Counted from the stretch's first letter, positions 1-8,437 are shown. The stretch is DNA of 34,688 nucleotides from Desulfobulbus sp. (GCA_011051875.1 DRKI01000180.1:1-34688), one strand, 5' to 3'. A program made the numbers and translations. Notes: generated by a model not told the origin, from the sequence alone.

Positions 1-1505
1 AAGTTGGTCTCCTGGAACCGCTGGTAGAGTTCGGCCAGAGTCTGGTCCCTGCGGATGGTCACCGGGTTCCGGTTCATTACCTCGCCCACCATGACGCCCT
101 GCATGATGTCCATATCCCTGCCCTGGGCAAAACGGATGCCGCGTCGGGTCAGCTTGATGGTGTAGATGGAGTCGGGGTAGAGATGTTGCGCCAGGTAGGA
201 GGCCATGACCGCGGTGATCATCAGCGGCAGGATCAGAGAGTAGTCGTTGCTCATCTCGAAGACGATCAGCATGGCGGTGAGCGGGGCGCGTGCGCAGGCT
301 GCGAACACGGCGGCCATGCCCACCAGGGCGTAGGCGCCGGACGGCCCGGCCAGTTCCGGCTGCCATGCGGAAAAAAGGGTGCCCATGGCGCCGCCGAGCA
401 TGGCGCCGATGAACAGCGACGGTGCAAAGACACCACCGGAATTGCCTGAGCCCAGTGTAAAGGAAGTGGCCAGCGGCTTGAGAAAGACCAGCAGGGCCAG
501 GAGCCAGAAATCCACCCTCCCCTGCAGCGCCTCTTCAATGAAGGTGAAACCGGCGCCATAGACATGGGGAATGTTCTCGATCAGCGGCATCTCGAGCCGG
601 AACTCGGTAATGGACTGAAAACCGATGCCGGGCAGATGCAGGTAACCGAACCCGAGCAGGCCCAGCAGCAGGGCGCCCACGGCCGGTTTAAGCGCCAGGG
701 GAAATTTCCAGTCGTCAAACAGGTCCTCGAACCAGCCCAGCATGCGGATGAACATGATACCGACCAGGGCGGCGACAAGGCCCAGCACCAGGTAGAAGAG
801 GATGGAGAGCGGCGAATGCATGGTGTAGGTAGGCACGGTGAAGGCCGGCCGCGCGCCAAGAAAGATCTGGCTGACGATGGAGGCCGAGACCGCAGCGATC
901 ACCACGTTGCCGAACATGCGCACCTGCAGCTCGCTCATGAGGACCTCGATGGCAAAGGCGACCCCGGCGATGGGGGCATTGAAGGTGGCGGCGATACCGG
1001 CGGCCGCGCCGCAGGAGACCAGGTTCCTGATCCGTTCGTCGGAGAGGTGCAGGAGCTGGCCCATGGTGGAGCCCAGGGCCGAGCCCACCTGGACAATGGG
1101 CCCCTCCCGGCCCGCCGAACCACCGGTGCCGATGCACAGGGCCGATGCCACGATCTTGGCCAGGGCCACCCGCGGCCGGATACGGCCGCCACGCAGGACC
1201 AGGGCCTGCATGACCTCGGGCACACCGTGCCCCTTGGCCTCGCGGGCAAACCAGGCAATGAGCGGCCCCACCAGCAGGGCGCCGGCAACGGGCACCAGGA
1301 CGTAACTCCACATGCCCAGGTGCGGAAAGGTAACCTGGATGGTGGAGTAGGACCAGTCCTGGATCAGGGCGATGAGACGGATGAAAAAGACAGCGGCCAG
1401 GCCGGTGGCGGCACCGATAACCATGGCCAGGACAAGAAGGAGCAGCCCTTCCGGAGGGGATATCTTGTCAAGAAGGAGACCGCCGGGACTGCGATTGATG
1501 CTCAT
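1..1505 (-). CDS. CLC-family chloride channel with C-terminal CBS domain (3'-truncated by window)
   Basis: Integral membrane anion channel or transporter of the voltage-gated chloride channel (CLC) family. The reading frame is open from the ATG at 1505 to the window edge (501 codons plus 2 nt), so the C-terminus is missing. An in-frame TAA lies ten codons upstream, which fixes this ATG as the first possible one. CLC signatures are visible: GHGVPEV at about residues 92-98, GGSAGREGP at about 128-136 with the gating glutamate E134, and a GSGNSGGVFAPS loop further on. The residues before the window edge (VMNRNPVTI) look like the start of a CBS domain. At the position of the internal proton glutamate (E203 of E. 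coli ClcA) I read valine (FAIEV), which suggests a passive channel rather than a Cl-/H+ exchanger; this is inference from a hand alignment. It is the last visible gene of the minus-strand run, 67 nt after the SixA gene. Confidence 0.93.
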   Translation of the reverse strand, partial: MSINRSPGGLLLDKISPPEGLLLLVLAMVIGAATGLAAVFFIRLIALIQDWSYSTIQVTFPHLGMWSYVLVPVAGALLVGPLIAWFAREAKGHGVPEVMQALVLRGGRIRPRVALAKIVASALCIGTGGSAGREGPIVQVGSALGSTMGQLLHLSDERIRNLVSCGAAAGIAATFNAPIAGVAFAIEVLMSELQVRMFGNVVIAAVSASIVSQIFLGARPAFTVPTYTMHSPLSILFYLVLGLVAALVGIMFIRMLGWFEDLFDDWKFPLALKPAVGALLLGLLGFGYLHLPGIGFQSITEFRLEMPLIENIPHVYGAGFTFIEEALQGRVDFWLLALLVFLKPLATSFTLGSGNSGGVFAPSLFIGAMLGGAMGTLFSAWQPELAGPSGAYALVGMAAVFAACARAPLTAMLIVFEMSNDYSLILPLMITAVMASYLAQHLYPDSIYTIKLTRRGIRFAQGRDMDIMQGVMVGEVMNRNPVTIRRDQTLAELYQRFQETN

Positions 1506-1572
1506 GGGCTGGCTGATTTCCGCGGGTTGGGGTTACCGGGAACGGAATTGCGGCGGGGAAAACCGGAGCGGT

Positions 1573-2079
1573 TCACTCCTGCCTGGTCATGAGCTTCTTC
1601 GGATAATCAAAGAAGACCGGGCTTCCACCCCCTGCATCTACATCCTGCCAGGACGACACGGAAAAATCAAGACAGACAATACCGGCGGTGGGGACGTTGC
1701 CGATCGTCATCCTGCCAAGCATATTGGCCAGCAGGGTGAACTCGTTGTTATGGCCCACCATGATGACCTGCTGCCAGGCCGGGTCGAAGCGGTGGATACA
1801 GTCGAGCAGAACAGCGGGAGTCGCGCCGTAGATCGCATCGATGATCCGAATCCCGGCCAGCGGATAGCCGAGCTTCCGGGCCAGGTGTTTTGCCGTCTTG
1901 CGCGCCCTTCGGGCCGGGCTGGTGACCATGGCGTCAGGCACGATGCCGCGGGCCGCGAGCCTCTCGCCCATCAGGGGAGCATCCCGCTTGCCGCGACGGT
2001 TGAGCGGACGGTCCCGGTCAGCGAGCGACGGATCCTTCCAACTCGACTTGGCGTGCCGGCAGAGCAGCAGTCGCTTCAC
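1573..2079 (-). CDS. SixA-like phosphohistidine phosphatase (histidine phosphatase superfamily)
   Basis: 168-residue branch-1 histidine phosphatase close in length to SixA, which removes phosphate from phosphohistidine in cytoplasmic phosphotransfer proteins. The N-terminus LLLCRHAKSSW carries the catalytic RHxxS motif (His9). SPARRARKTA supplies the second arginine and MVGHNNE (about residues 106-112) the second histidine. The GTG start at 2079 overlaps the TGA stop of the upstream ParA gene (GTGA), indicating translational coupling. The whole conserved fold is present with no signal peptide. Cytoplasmic phosphatase activity is well supported. The true substrate is unknown; placement behind ParA and CHAD genes suggests a role with them rather than with a phosphorelay, since no histidine kinase is visible. 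Confidence 0.9.
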   Translation of the reverse strand: MKRLLLCRHAKSSWKDPSLADRDRPLNRRGKRDAPLMGERLAARGIVPDAMVTSPARRARKTAKHLARKLGYPLAGIRIIDAIYGATPAVLLDCIHRFDPAWQQVIMVGHNNEFTLLANMLGRMTIGNVPTAGIVCLDFSVSSWQDVDAGGGSPVFFDYPKKLMTRQE

Positions 2080-2822
2080 GGGCCCTCCAGTTCGCCGCAG
2101 ATGGCGTCCCAGAGCTGCCGGTAGCTCTCGGCGGCCGGCGAGTTCGGCAGCATGGCGGCCACGGGCTGCCGATAGATACCCATCTTTTCCACGTCAGCGA
2201 GGAACGGAATGGCACAGGGCAGGACGCCGGGTTCATCCTGCAGGAGCCGCATCATCTCGCCGTGCATCTTCTTGCGCTTTTCCACCATGGAGAAGAACAC
2301 CAGGACCTTGGCCCGGTCCAGTTCGATCTCGTCCAGGAAATCGAGAAGCTGGCCCAGGGCCAGGTGAGAGAGGGTGGTGGGAATCAGCGGGACCAGGATC
2401 CGGTCTGCGGCGTGAAAGATATTCTCGGAGAGCAGGGTGACATTGGGCGGGCAGTCGAGGAAGATGTGATCATACTCCTCGCGCAGGGGCCTGAGGATCT
2501 TCGATATCCGCCGGCGGGACTTCTTGAGGTCATCCAGGGCGATATCGATGTTGCGATAGGAGAAATCGGCCGGCAGCAGGTCCAGGCCCGGGTAATCGGT
2601 GCCCCGGATATTGCGGTCGATGTGCTTGCCGCCCTTGAGCAGCTTTCTGGTATTGAACTTCTTGGCCGGCCTGATCCGGAAATAGTAGGTGGCCGATCCC
2701 TGGGAATCCATGTCGCACAGGAGTGTCTTGTTGCCCTGGCAGGCCGACAGGTAGGAGAGGTTGACCGAGGTTGCCGTCTTGCCGACTCCGCCCTTGATAT
2801 TATATACCGCAATCACACTCAT
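2076..2822 (-). CDS. ParA/MinD-family ATPase, orphan
   Basis: 248-residue ATPase of the ParA/Soj class. Such proteins bind ATP, dimerise and use the nucleoid or membrane as a matrix to position cargo. The deviant Walker A is KGGVGKT at residues 10-16. CDMDSQGSAT (about 39-48) is the Walker A' region and IFLDCPPN the Walker B. I chose the ATG at 2822 because it lies six bases after GGAG and immediately precedes the conserved SVIAVYNIKGGVGKT start; longer upstream frames add only low-complexity residues. There is no ParB gene or parS-like array nearby, and no DNA-binding extension, so this is not an ordinary chromosome-partition locus. It sits 16 nt after the CHAD gene and overlaps sixA by 4 nt, which suggests that CHAD, ParA and SixA act together. 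A cargo such as polyphosphate granules is inference only. Confidence 0.93.
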   Translation of the reverse strand: MSVIAVYNIKGGVGKTATSVNLSYLSACQGNKTLLCDMDSQGSATYYFRIRPAKKFNTRKLLKGGKHIDRNIRGTDYPGLDLLPADFSYRNIDIALDDLKKSRRRISKILRPLREEYDHIFLDCPPNVTLLSENIFHAADRILVPLIPTTLSHLALGQLLDFLDEIELDRAKVLVFFSMVEKRKKMHGEMMRLLQDEPGVLPCAIPFLADVEKMGIYRQPVAAMLPNSPAAESYRQLWDAICGELEGP

Positions 2823-2838
2823 ACTGGTCTCCGACGAA

Positions 2839-4374
2839 TCAATGGAACAGCTTCCTGAAGAGGGCCACGTTCTTCCTGCTGTCGAACCGGGCAAAGGTCC
2901 TGGCAAACCGTTTTCTGACCCGCTGCTGTTCGTGAAACAGGTTGGTCAGCAGACCGCCGATGGCGGCGGACAGCTCCATGTTCCGCCGGGACCCCGGACG
3001 CAGACCGCGCAGCGAGCGGGCCAGCATCTCCTGCTGCACGGACAGGTCATTGAACTCCCCGAGATTGTTCTGCAACCGCTTGAGCTGCCGGATCACGACC
3101 CCCACCTCGTCGTCCGGGAACAGCGAACGGAAGAATTCCAGGCTGTAGCGCAGTTTCTTGCCCTGGATCCGCAGCCGGTGGAGGTGTTCGTCCGGGCTGT
3201 CGTCACCGATGGCCCGCCCGTCCTTTACGATCCTTTTATAGCGGCGGCGGATGATCCGCCTGGCCAGGTCGATGACGGGCACATCGGCATCGGCCGACGG
3301 TGTGGGATCATCGGAGCGCAGGTATTCGTCCCAGGAGGTGACGATCTGCCGGTAACGGGGCGAACGCAGGGCCCTGACCAGCTTCTTCTGCTCCACCTTG
3401 CGCTGCCCGGCAAGATCGGCGAAAAAGGTGCCCAGCCCATCCTGAAGCATCTCCGGCAGGCGGGCGCGGTAATCACGCTCATAGAGCAGGTACACATCCA
3501 GGTCGCGCACGGGGCCGGTAATCCTGCCCAGGTAGGCGAACTCCTCTTTCATGGTGGCGGTGATATCGGCGGGCAGGACCTTCTTCATCTGGCCCAGGCC
3601 CGAGCGGGTCCTGCGGATGGCGACCCTGAAATCGTGCAGAAACTCGGAATCGAGATCACGGATGATACCCTCCTCGTTGACCAGCATGGTCTCGAGCAGG
3701 AGCCGGTAGATGGTAACGGCGGCCTGGCGCGCGGTCAGATCGGGATCAAGCTGGATGGCGAACTTGGAACTATAGTCTCCGGGTGCCCGGCCCATGGCCC
3801 GCAGTCCCTGCTCAAAGCCGTAAAAGAGCGGGACCTTTTCCACCACCTCGTGCTTGTCGAAAAAGGCGCGCACCGCCCGCATCGGCTTGTCATAGCCCCG
3901 CACCGGGATGAGGCGCACCGTGCGTAAAAGGGTGTCGGTTCCCCTGACCTGCTGGCGGCTGAATTCGACAAAGACCGTGGTCTTCTGATCCCGGTTCAGG
4001 ATGCGGAGCCGGGTATCACCGGAGTGGAGCGTAACCAGGGGCAGCAGGGCCCGGACGTCCAGTAGCGGTTCGAGCAGGGACCGCAACCGGCCCGCGGGCA
4101 GATCCCAGGAAAATACACGTTTTTTTCCCGCCCCTGCCCGGCAGCTCACCAGGGTTTCCCCGGTTCCGGCGTCCAGGAGATGCCAATGGCGATCCCGGTG
4201 GCGCAGAAGATAGCCACGGTTATAGAGGCGCCAGTCAAAGGTATCGTACCAGGTGGCGACGCTTTCCCGCGTCCCCTCGATCTCCACGGCAAAGGCATCG
4301 GCCAGGGCATCCATGAGCGGCTGCATCTCCACCGGCTCGGGCAGATAGCGGGTATCCTGCTGTAGCTCCTGCAT
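2839..4374 (-). CDS. CHAD-domain protein with degenerate CYTH-like N-terminus
   Basis: 511 residues. The C-terminal part (about residues 215-505) is a CHAD domain, an all-helical fold with conserved histidines known to bind inorganic polyphosphate. Its histidine/basic signatures are FLHDFRVAIRRTRS (His about 247) and HLHRLRIQGKKLRY. The first 190 residues resemble a CYTH (triphosphate tunnel) domain: YDTFDWRLYNRGYLLRHR matches the 'YYDTpdlrL..gG..LR.R' part, but I do not find the ExExK motif, so catalysis is doubtful. An AGGTGA ribosome site lies five bases before the ATG at 4374. A GTG at 4383 directly abutting the argJ stop is the alternative start. The protein is rich in Arg/Lys, as expected for a polyanion binder. 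ParA follows after 16 nt. CHAD proteins of other bacteria localise to polyphosphate granules (established); here that role is inferred. Confidence 0.9.
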   Translation of the reverse strand: MQELQQDTRYLPEPVEMQPLMDALADAFAVEIEGTRESVATWYDTFDWRLYNRGYLLRHRDRHWHLLDAGTGETLVSCRAGAGKKRVFSWDLPAGRLRSLLEPLLDVRALLPLVTLHSGDTRLRILNRDQKTTVFVEFSRQQVRGTDTLLRTVRLIPVRGYDKPMRAVRAFFDKHEVVEKVPLFYGFEQGLRAMGRAPGDYSSKFAIQLDPDLTARQAAVTIYRLLLETMLVNEEGIIRDLDSEFLHDFRVAIRRTRSGLGQMKKVLPADITATMKEEFAYLGRITGPVRDLDVYLLYERDYRARLPEMLQDGLGTFFADLAGQRKVEQKKLVRALRSPRYRQIVTSWDEYLRSDDPTPSADADVPVIDLARRIIRRRYKRIVKDGRAIGDDSPDEHLHRLRIQGKKLRYSLEFFRSLFPDDEVGVVIRQLKRLQNNLGEFNDLSVQQEMLARSLRGLRPGSRRNMELSAAIGGLLTNLFHEQQRVRKRFARTFARFDSRKNVALFRKLFH

Positions 4375-4383
4375 GATCTTCAC

Positions 4384-5568
4384 CTAGCTGCGGTAATCCG
4401 CATTGATCTTGACGTAATCAACGGAGAGATCGCAGGTGTAGACCTCAGCCGTCTCCATGCCGTCGCCCAGGTCCACAGTGACGGTGAAGTGGCGCTGACG
4501 CAAGACCCCGGTAGCGGCCTCCTCCGCGGCCCTGCCCAGGCCCAGGCCATTCTCCACCATCAGCACATCGTCAAAGGCGATGGACACCCGGTCCGGAGAA
4601 AAAATGCAGCCCGACCTGCCCAGGGCGGCGATGATCCGGCCCCAATTGGCGTCCTCGCCGAAAAACGCCGTCTTGACCAGGGCGGAATTGGCTATTGTCT
4701 GGGCAGCGTTCATGGCGCTTTCCGCGTCGCGCCCTCCGGTGACCCGGATAGTGACCAGCTTGGTGGCGCCCTCGCCGTCCTCGACGATCTTGAGCGCCAG
4801 CTCGCGGAAGACGGAATGCATTGCGCCGGCAAATATCCTGGCCGCCTCCGGGTTGTCCTCATCGATCCATGGATTGCCGGCAGCACCGTTGGCCATCACC
4901 AGGACCGTGTCGTTGGTGGAGGTGTCGCCGTCCACGGTGATCCGGTTGAACGACTGATCCACACCGGTCTTGATGATCTCCCTGAGAACCGGAAAAACGA
5001 TCTGGGCGTCCGTGACCACGAAACAGAGCATGGTGGCCATGTCGGGCATGATCATGCCCGCGCCCTTGGCCACCCCGAGAATCGACACCTCGACACCATC
5101 CAGGAAAACGGTGGCCGTGGCCATCTTGGGCCTGGTGTCGGTGGTCATCATGGCCCGGGCCAGGTCGTCAAAGCCATCGGCGGAAAGGGCCCCGGCCAGC
5201 CGCGGCATGGCGCGGACAAAGGGCTCTGTCTCCATCTGTTCGCCGATGACCCCGGTGGAGGCGACCTGGACCAGTTCCTCGTCGATCCCCAGCTGCCGCG
5301 CCGCCATGGCGGCGGTGGCAACGGCCACCTCCATTCCGCGCTCACCGGTACAGGCGTTGGCATTGCCCGAATTGACCAGCACGGCCTGGGCCCGGCCCTG
5401 GCGGAGACGTTCCATGTCCAGCAGCACCGGCGCCGCCCTGACAAGATTCGTGGTAAAGACCCCGGCGGCGACCGCCGGAACATCGGAATAGATAAGCCCC
5501 AGGTCCAGCCTGTCCCGGTAGCGGATACCGGCCTGGACGGCGGCGGCGGAAAAACCTTTTACTCTCAT
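4384..5568 (-). CDS. argJ: Bifunctional ornithine acetyltransferase / N-acetylglutamate synthase (ArgJ)
   Basis: 394 residues, full family length. ArgJ transfers the acetyl group from N-acetylornithine to glutamate (and in bifunctional forms uses acetyl-CoA) in the cyclic arginine pathway in the cytoplasm. The self-cleavage site that gives alpha and beta chains is clear: KGAGMIMPDMATML, with cleavage expected between Ala178 and Thr179. VNSGNANACTG (about 65-75), VASTGVIGE (about 102-110) and GDTSTNDTV are also family hallmarks. The start is the ATG at 5568, preceded by GGGAAAGGA at good spacing; an in-frame TTG at 5586 is less likely. It is the first gene of the minus-strand run and its TAG stop is 9 nt before the chosen CHAD start. 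Its arginine-pathway role is unrelated to the downstream CHAD/ParA/SixA genes. Confidence 0.97.
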   Translation of the reverse strand: MRVKGFSAAAVQAGIRYRDRLDLGLIYSDVPAVAAGVFTTNLVRAAPVLLDMERLRQGRAQAVLVNSGNANACTGERGMEVAVATAAMAARQLGIDEELVQVASTGVIGEQMETEPFVRAMPRLAGALSADGFDDLARAMMTTDTRPKMATATVFLDGVEVSILGVAKGAGMIMPDMATMLCFVVTDAQIVFPVLREIIKTGVDQSFNRITVDGDTSTNDTVLVMANGAAGNPWIDEDNPEAARIFAGAMHSVFRELALKIVEDGEGATKLVTIRVTGGRDAESAMNAAQTIANSALVKTAFFGEDANWGRIIAALGRSGCIFSPDRVSIAFDDVLMVENGLGLGRAAEEAATGVLRQRHFTVTVDLGDGMETAEVYTCDLSVDYVKINADYRS

Positions 5569-5935
5569 TCGTCCTTTCCCGAACAATGACGGTCCTGGTC
5601 TGCACCAGGCCAGAAGGTGACTGCAAGGCTGCCCGGTTCAACACCATTCCGGTCTCGGCCGTCCGCCCGAGCCCGGGCCGGTCTCCCGGATATAGACAGG
5701 CACTCTACCAGAAAAGAGGGAAAAAACAAAAAAAATATCATTGCGCCGGTCCGCCGGGAAAGCCGGCCGGGCCACCATTTTTCTTGACCCGGAATCAATA
5801 AATATGCGAATGTGGATACCCTGAACCGAACTTCAAAAACCCTGGACCAGGTACCGGGACCGCGCTCCTTCCCTGTCGGCCGTGCCCTCTTCCACGGGCG
5901 TGGCGTACCTGATCCCAGGGGTACTGACTCGTTGT
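5569..5935. other. Intergenic region between divergent argJ and cls
   Basis: No gene is supported here. The stretch is less GC-rich around 5715-5745 (an A-rich run). On the minus strand a possible sigma70 promoter for argJ reads TTGTTT, 16 bases, TAGAGT within about 5700-5735; both boxes are imperfect. The remaining 5936-6043 is taken up by dispersed repeat copy A and the cls leader. Confidence 0.4.
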
Positions 5936-6029
5936 TGGCATAGGCTCAAAACTGTACGTTGGCACAGGTGCCCGAACCTGTGCCGGCGCGCCGGTATGCC
6001 ATATCCCGGTATGCGGAGCGGCGCGAACC
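5936..6029 (+). repeat. Dispersed intergenic repeat, copy A
   Basis: About 94 bp that also occurs at 21066-21160 (same strand) and, more diverged, inverted at 10796-10887. The block CTCAAAACTGT, two variable bases, GTTGGCACAGGTG is nearly identical between copies A and B. The GCG(T/C)GCCGG and TATGCGG-GCGGCGCGA blocks are shared with copy C. Inside, GGCACAGGT (5961-5969) pairs perfectly with ACCTGTGCC (5976-5984) around a 6-base loop. It ends 14 nt before the cls start codon, so it would lie in the cls leader RNA. Confidence 0.75.
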
Positions 6030-6043
6030 AGACCCAGGAACCC

Positions 6044-7504
6044 ATGGAATCATACTACTGGATACCCACCGGCATGATCCTGATCGCGGATCTCACGATC
6101 CGCATCGGACTCTCCATCAGGGTGATCATGCGCAAGCGGGCGGCAAGCGTCACCCTGGCCTGGCTGGTTGTCATCCTGCTGCTGCCCTTTGTCGGCGCCT
6201 TCATCTACCTCCTGTTCGGAGAAAACAGGCTGGGCGAGCACAGGGCGGTCCGGGCCGCGGCCGACCTCGAGGTCATCACCCGCTGGGCCGATTCCCTGCG
6301 CCGGCGGACCCGGGTGGACTGGGAGAAGATCAACCCGGAGTGTCAGCCCCTGCACCGCCAGATCGACGCCATCATCGGTATCCCCACCATGCCGGACAAC
6401 AGGCTTGACCTGATCACCAGTCCAGCCGACTTTTTCAGGCGCCTGATCGCGGACATCGACAGCGCCGTATCAAGCTGTTTTCTCGAGTTCTACATCTGGA
6501 ACGAGGGCGGCATGGCCGACCAGGTCACAGAGGCCCTGATCCGGGCCCGCAGCCGGGGCGTCACCTGCCGGATTCTGCTCGATTCCATCGGCAGCAAGGA
6601 ATTCTTTTCCAGCCCGACCTGCCGGCGTATGCGCAACCACGGTATTGAGATTGTCGAGGCCCTGCCCGCCGGCCTGGTCAGGGCCCTGTTCGTGCGTGTC
6701 GACCTGCGCAACCATCGCAAGATCGTCACCATCGACGGCAGGATCGGCTACAGCGGTTCGCAGAACCTGGTCGATCCCCGTTACTTCAAGCAGGACGAGG
6801 GGGTGGGCCAGTGGATCGACACCATGGTCAGGGTCGAGGGGCCGGTGGTGGAAATCATGACCGCCTCCTTCATCTATGACTGGCTGCTCGAGACCGGAAA
6901 GAGCATGGAGGAACTGACAGCATCACCGGAGATTCACGAGGTCCCGCCCAATGGCAATGCCCTGGTCCAGCTTGTGCCGTCAGGGCCCGGCTATGGCGAG
7001 GACACCATTCACAACCTGCTGCTGACCACCATCTATGCCGCCCGCAGGGAGCTGATCCTGACCACTCCCTACTTCGTGCCGGACAACGCCATCCTTGCGG
7101 CTCTCAAATCCGCTGCCCAGCGCGGGGTGGAAGTCATCATCATTCTGCCGGAAAAAAACGACTCCCTGCTGGTCCAGTACGCGAGCCGGGCCCATTTCGA
7201 CCAGCTCATCGAGGCCGGGGTGAAGATCATGGCATTTTCCGGCGGCCTCCTCCACGCCAAGACCATCACCGTGGACCGGGATTTTTCCCTGATCGGTTCG
7301 GTAAACCTGGATATGCGCAGCTTCTGGCTCAATTTCGAGATGACGCTCTTTGTCTATGACAAGGAGTTCACCGTGCGCCTCTGCGATATCCAGCACGGCT
7401 ACCTGCGGCAGGCCCGGCAGATCAGGCACGCCGAGCTCAGCCACCGCTCGGCAGGCCGGAGATTCCTGGAAAACTGTGCCCTCCTGGTGGGCCCCCTGCT
7501 CTGA
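6044..7504 (+). CDS. cls: Cardiolipin synthase (phospholipase D superfamily)
   Basis: 486 residues, typical ClsA length. It condenses two phosphatidylglycerol molecules (or a related pair) to cardiolipin at the inner membrane. Two N-terminal hydrophobic segments (about residues 7-27 and 36-58) form the membrane anchor, followed by the usual FGE motif. Both HKD motifs are intact: NHRKIVTIDG (His224, Lys226, Asp231) with a following GYSGSQN, and LHAKTITVDR (His404, Lys406, Asp411) with a following GSVNLDMRS. The start is the ATG at 6044, with AGGA five bases ahead, because the membrane anchor begins just there; a longer frame from 5882 would translate through the dispersed repeat and is not credible. 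A phosphoesterase gene follows after 71 nt. Confidence 0.96.
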   Translation: MESYYWIPTGMILIADLTIRIGLSIRVIMRKRAASVTLAWLVVILLLPFVGAFIYLLFGENRLGEHRAVRAAADLEVITRWADSLRRRTRVDWEKINPECQPLHRQIDAIIGIPTMPDNRLDLITSPADFFRRLIADIDSAVSSCFLEFYIWNEGGMADQVTEALIRARSRGVTCRILLDSIGSKEFFSSPTCRRMRNHGIEIVEALPAGLVRALFVRVDLRNHRKIVTIDGRIGYSGSQNLVDPRYFKQDEGVGQWIDTMVRVEGPVVEIMTASFIYDWLLETGKSMEELTASPEIHEVPPNGNALVQLVPSGPGYGEDTIHNLLLTTIYAARRELILTTPYFVPDNAILAALKSAAQRGVEVIIILPEKNDSLLVQYASRAHFDQLIEAGVKIMAFSGGLLHAKTITVDRDFSLIGSVNLDMRSFWLNFEMTLFVYDKEFTVRLCDIQHGYLRQARQIRHAELSHRSAGRRFLENCALLVGPLL

Positions 7505-7575
7505 ATGGCCACCGTTGCCGGGACCGGAACCACGCAGATCCGGCTGCACCGGTGAACTGTAACCGGGATTGTCCC

Positions 7576-8292
7576 ATGCAGATCCTTCTCATCAGCGATA
7601 TCCACGGCAACTACCCTGCCCTGGCCGCCGTGGCGGCACACCCCGCGGCCGCGTCCTGCGCCATGATTCTCAACTGCGGCGACTCCACGGTCTATGCCCC
7701 CTTTGCCGACAAGGTCCTGGCCTGGCTGCGCGGCAACAGCGCCATCTCCATTCTCGGCAACACCGACCGCAAGGTCCTGAAACTGCTTGCCGGCAAGAGC
7801 TTCAAGAAGCCGCGCAAACCGGAAAAACGGATCATGTACGAAGACACGGCCCGGCGGCTGTCGCCTGCCGGCCGAACCTATCTCCGACAACTGAAAAAAA
7901 AGAAAAAACTGACCCTGGAAGGATATCGCATCGGTCTCTACCACGGCAGCCCGGAGCACCGTGACGAATTCCTGTTTGCCGACACGGCCGAAAAACGGTT
8001 TTGCGAGCTGGCCGCACAGACCGACCGCGACATCATTGTCACCGGTCATTCCCATTCACCCTACCACCGGCTGGTGGGCGGTGTCCACTTCATCAACCCC
8101 GGCTCGGTGGGCCGCATGTTCGACGGCAATCCCGAGGGTTCATTCGCTGTGCTCGTGCTGGGTCCGGGCAGGATTGCCGTCCGGCACTTCAGGGTCCCCT
8201 ACGACATCGACCAGGTCGTGGCCGGCCTGGCCCGCCACGACCTGCCTGCCATCTACGCCGCCATGTATCGCCAGGGCAGAAAGCTGAACTGA
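7576..8292 (+). CDS. YfcE/MJ0936-type metallophosphoesterase
   Basis: 238-residue calcineurin-like phosphoesterase expected to use a dinuclear metal centre to hydrolyse phosphodiesters or phosphomonoesters in the cytoplasm. Metal-binding motifs appear in the right order: SDIHGN (Asp8, His10), NCGD (Asp36), GNTD (Asn62, in place of the commoner GNHE), YHGSP and GHSHSP. A lysine run follows LRQL at about residue 105, a surface loop without known meaning. I chose the ATG at 7576, which begins directly with the first beta strand; an in-frame start at 7552 is possible. The physiological substrate cannot be read from sequence. It lies 71 nt after cls and could be co-transcribed. Confidence 0.87.
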   Translation: MQILLISDIHGNYPALAAVAAHPAAASCAMILNCGDSTVYAPFADKVLAWLRGNSAISILGNTDRKVLKLLAGKSFKKPRKPEKRIMYEDTARRLSPAGRTYLRQLKKKKKLTLEGYRIGLYHGSPEHRDEFLFADTAEKRFCELAAQTDRDIIVTGHSHSPYHRLVGGVHFINPGSVGRMFDGNPEGSFAVLVLGPGRIAVRHFRVPYDIDQVVAGLARHDLPAIYAAMYRQGRKLN

Positions 8293-8408
8293 TCCCGGCC
8301 TGCAGCGGTGCCATCTCCCGCATTACAGGGGGCCCGCGGCCCATCGGGCAGCGGTTCCCATTCCTGTTTATCAATCACACTGTTTCCCATTCCCGGAACC
8401 CCCTTTCC

Positions 8409-8437
8409 GTCGCTCCGCGACACCTCTTATTTTTTTT
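8409..8437 (+). terminator. Possible rho-independent terminator after the phosphoesterase gene
   Basis: A short stem GTCGC/GCGAC (8409-8413 with 8417-8421, loop TCC) is followed after eight bases by a run of eight T (8430-8437). The stem is short and the T run is slightly displaced, so the call is modest. A second hairpin, GATACA/TGTATC (8468-8473 with 8479-8484), lies between it and the chemotaxis gene and could sit in that gene's leader. Confidence 0.4.

Noticed and set aside
564-1592. 342-residue open frame on the plus strand
   Set aside because: Mirror of the CLC channel gene, which reads continuously on the minus strand with CLC motifs.
2076-2822. ParA as part of a plasmid or chromosome partition locus
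   Set aside because: No parB, no parS-like repeats and no replication genes are nearby; the neighbours are CHAD and SixA genes.
5955-5984. Sigma54-like TTGGCAC in repeat copies
   Set aside because: The -12 element (TTGC) is missing at the required spacing in all three copies.
5882-6043. N-terminal extension of cardiolipin synthase
   Set aside because: It would translate the dispersed repeat and unconserved sequence; the anchor and ribosome site fit the ATG at 6044.
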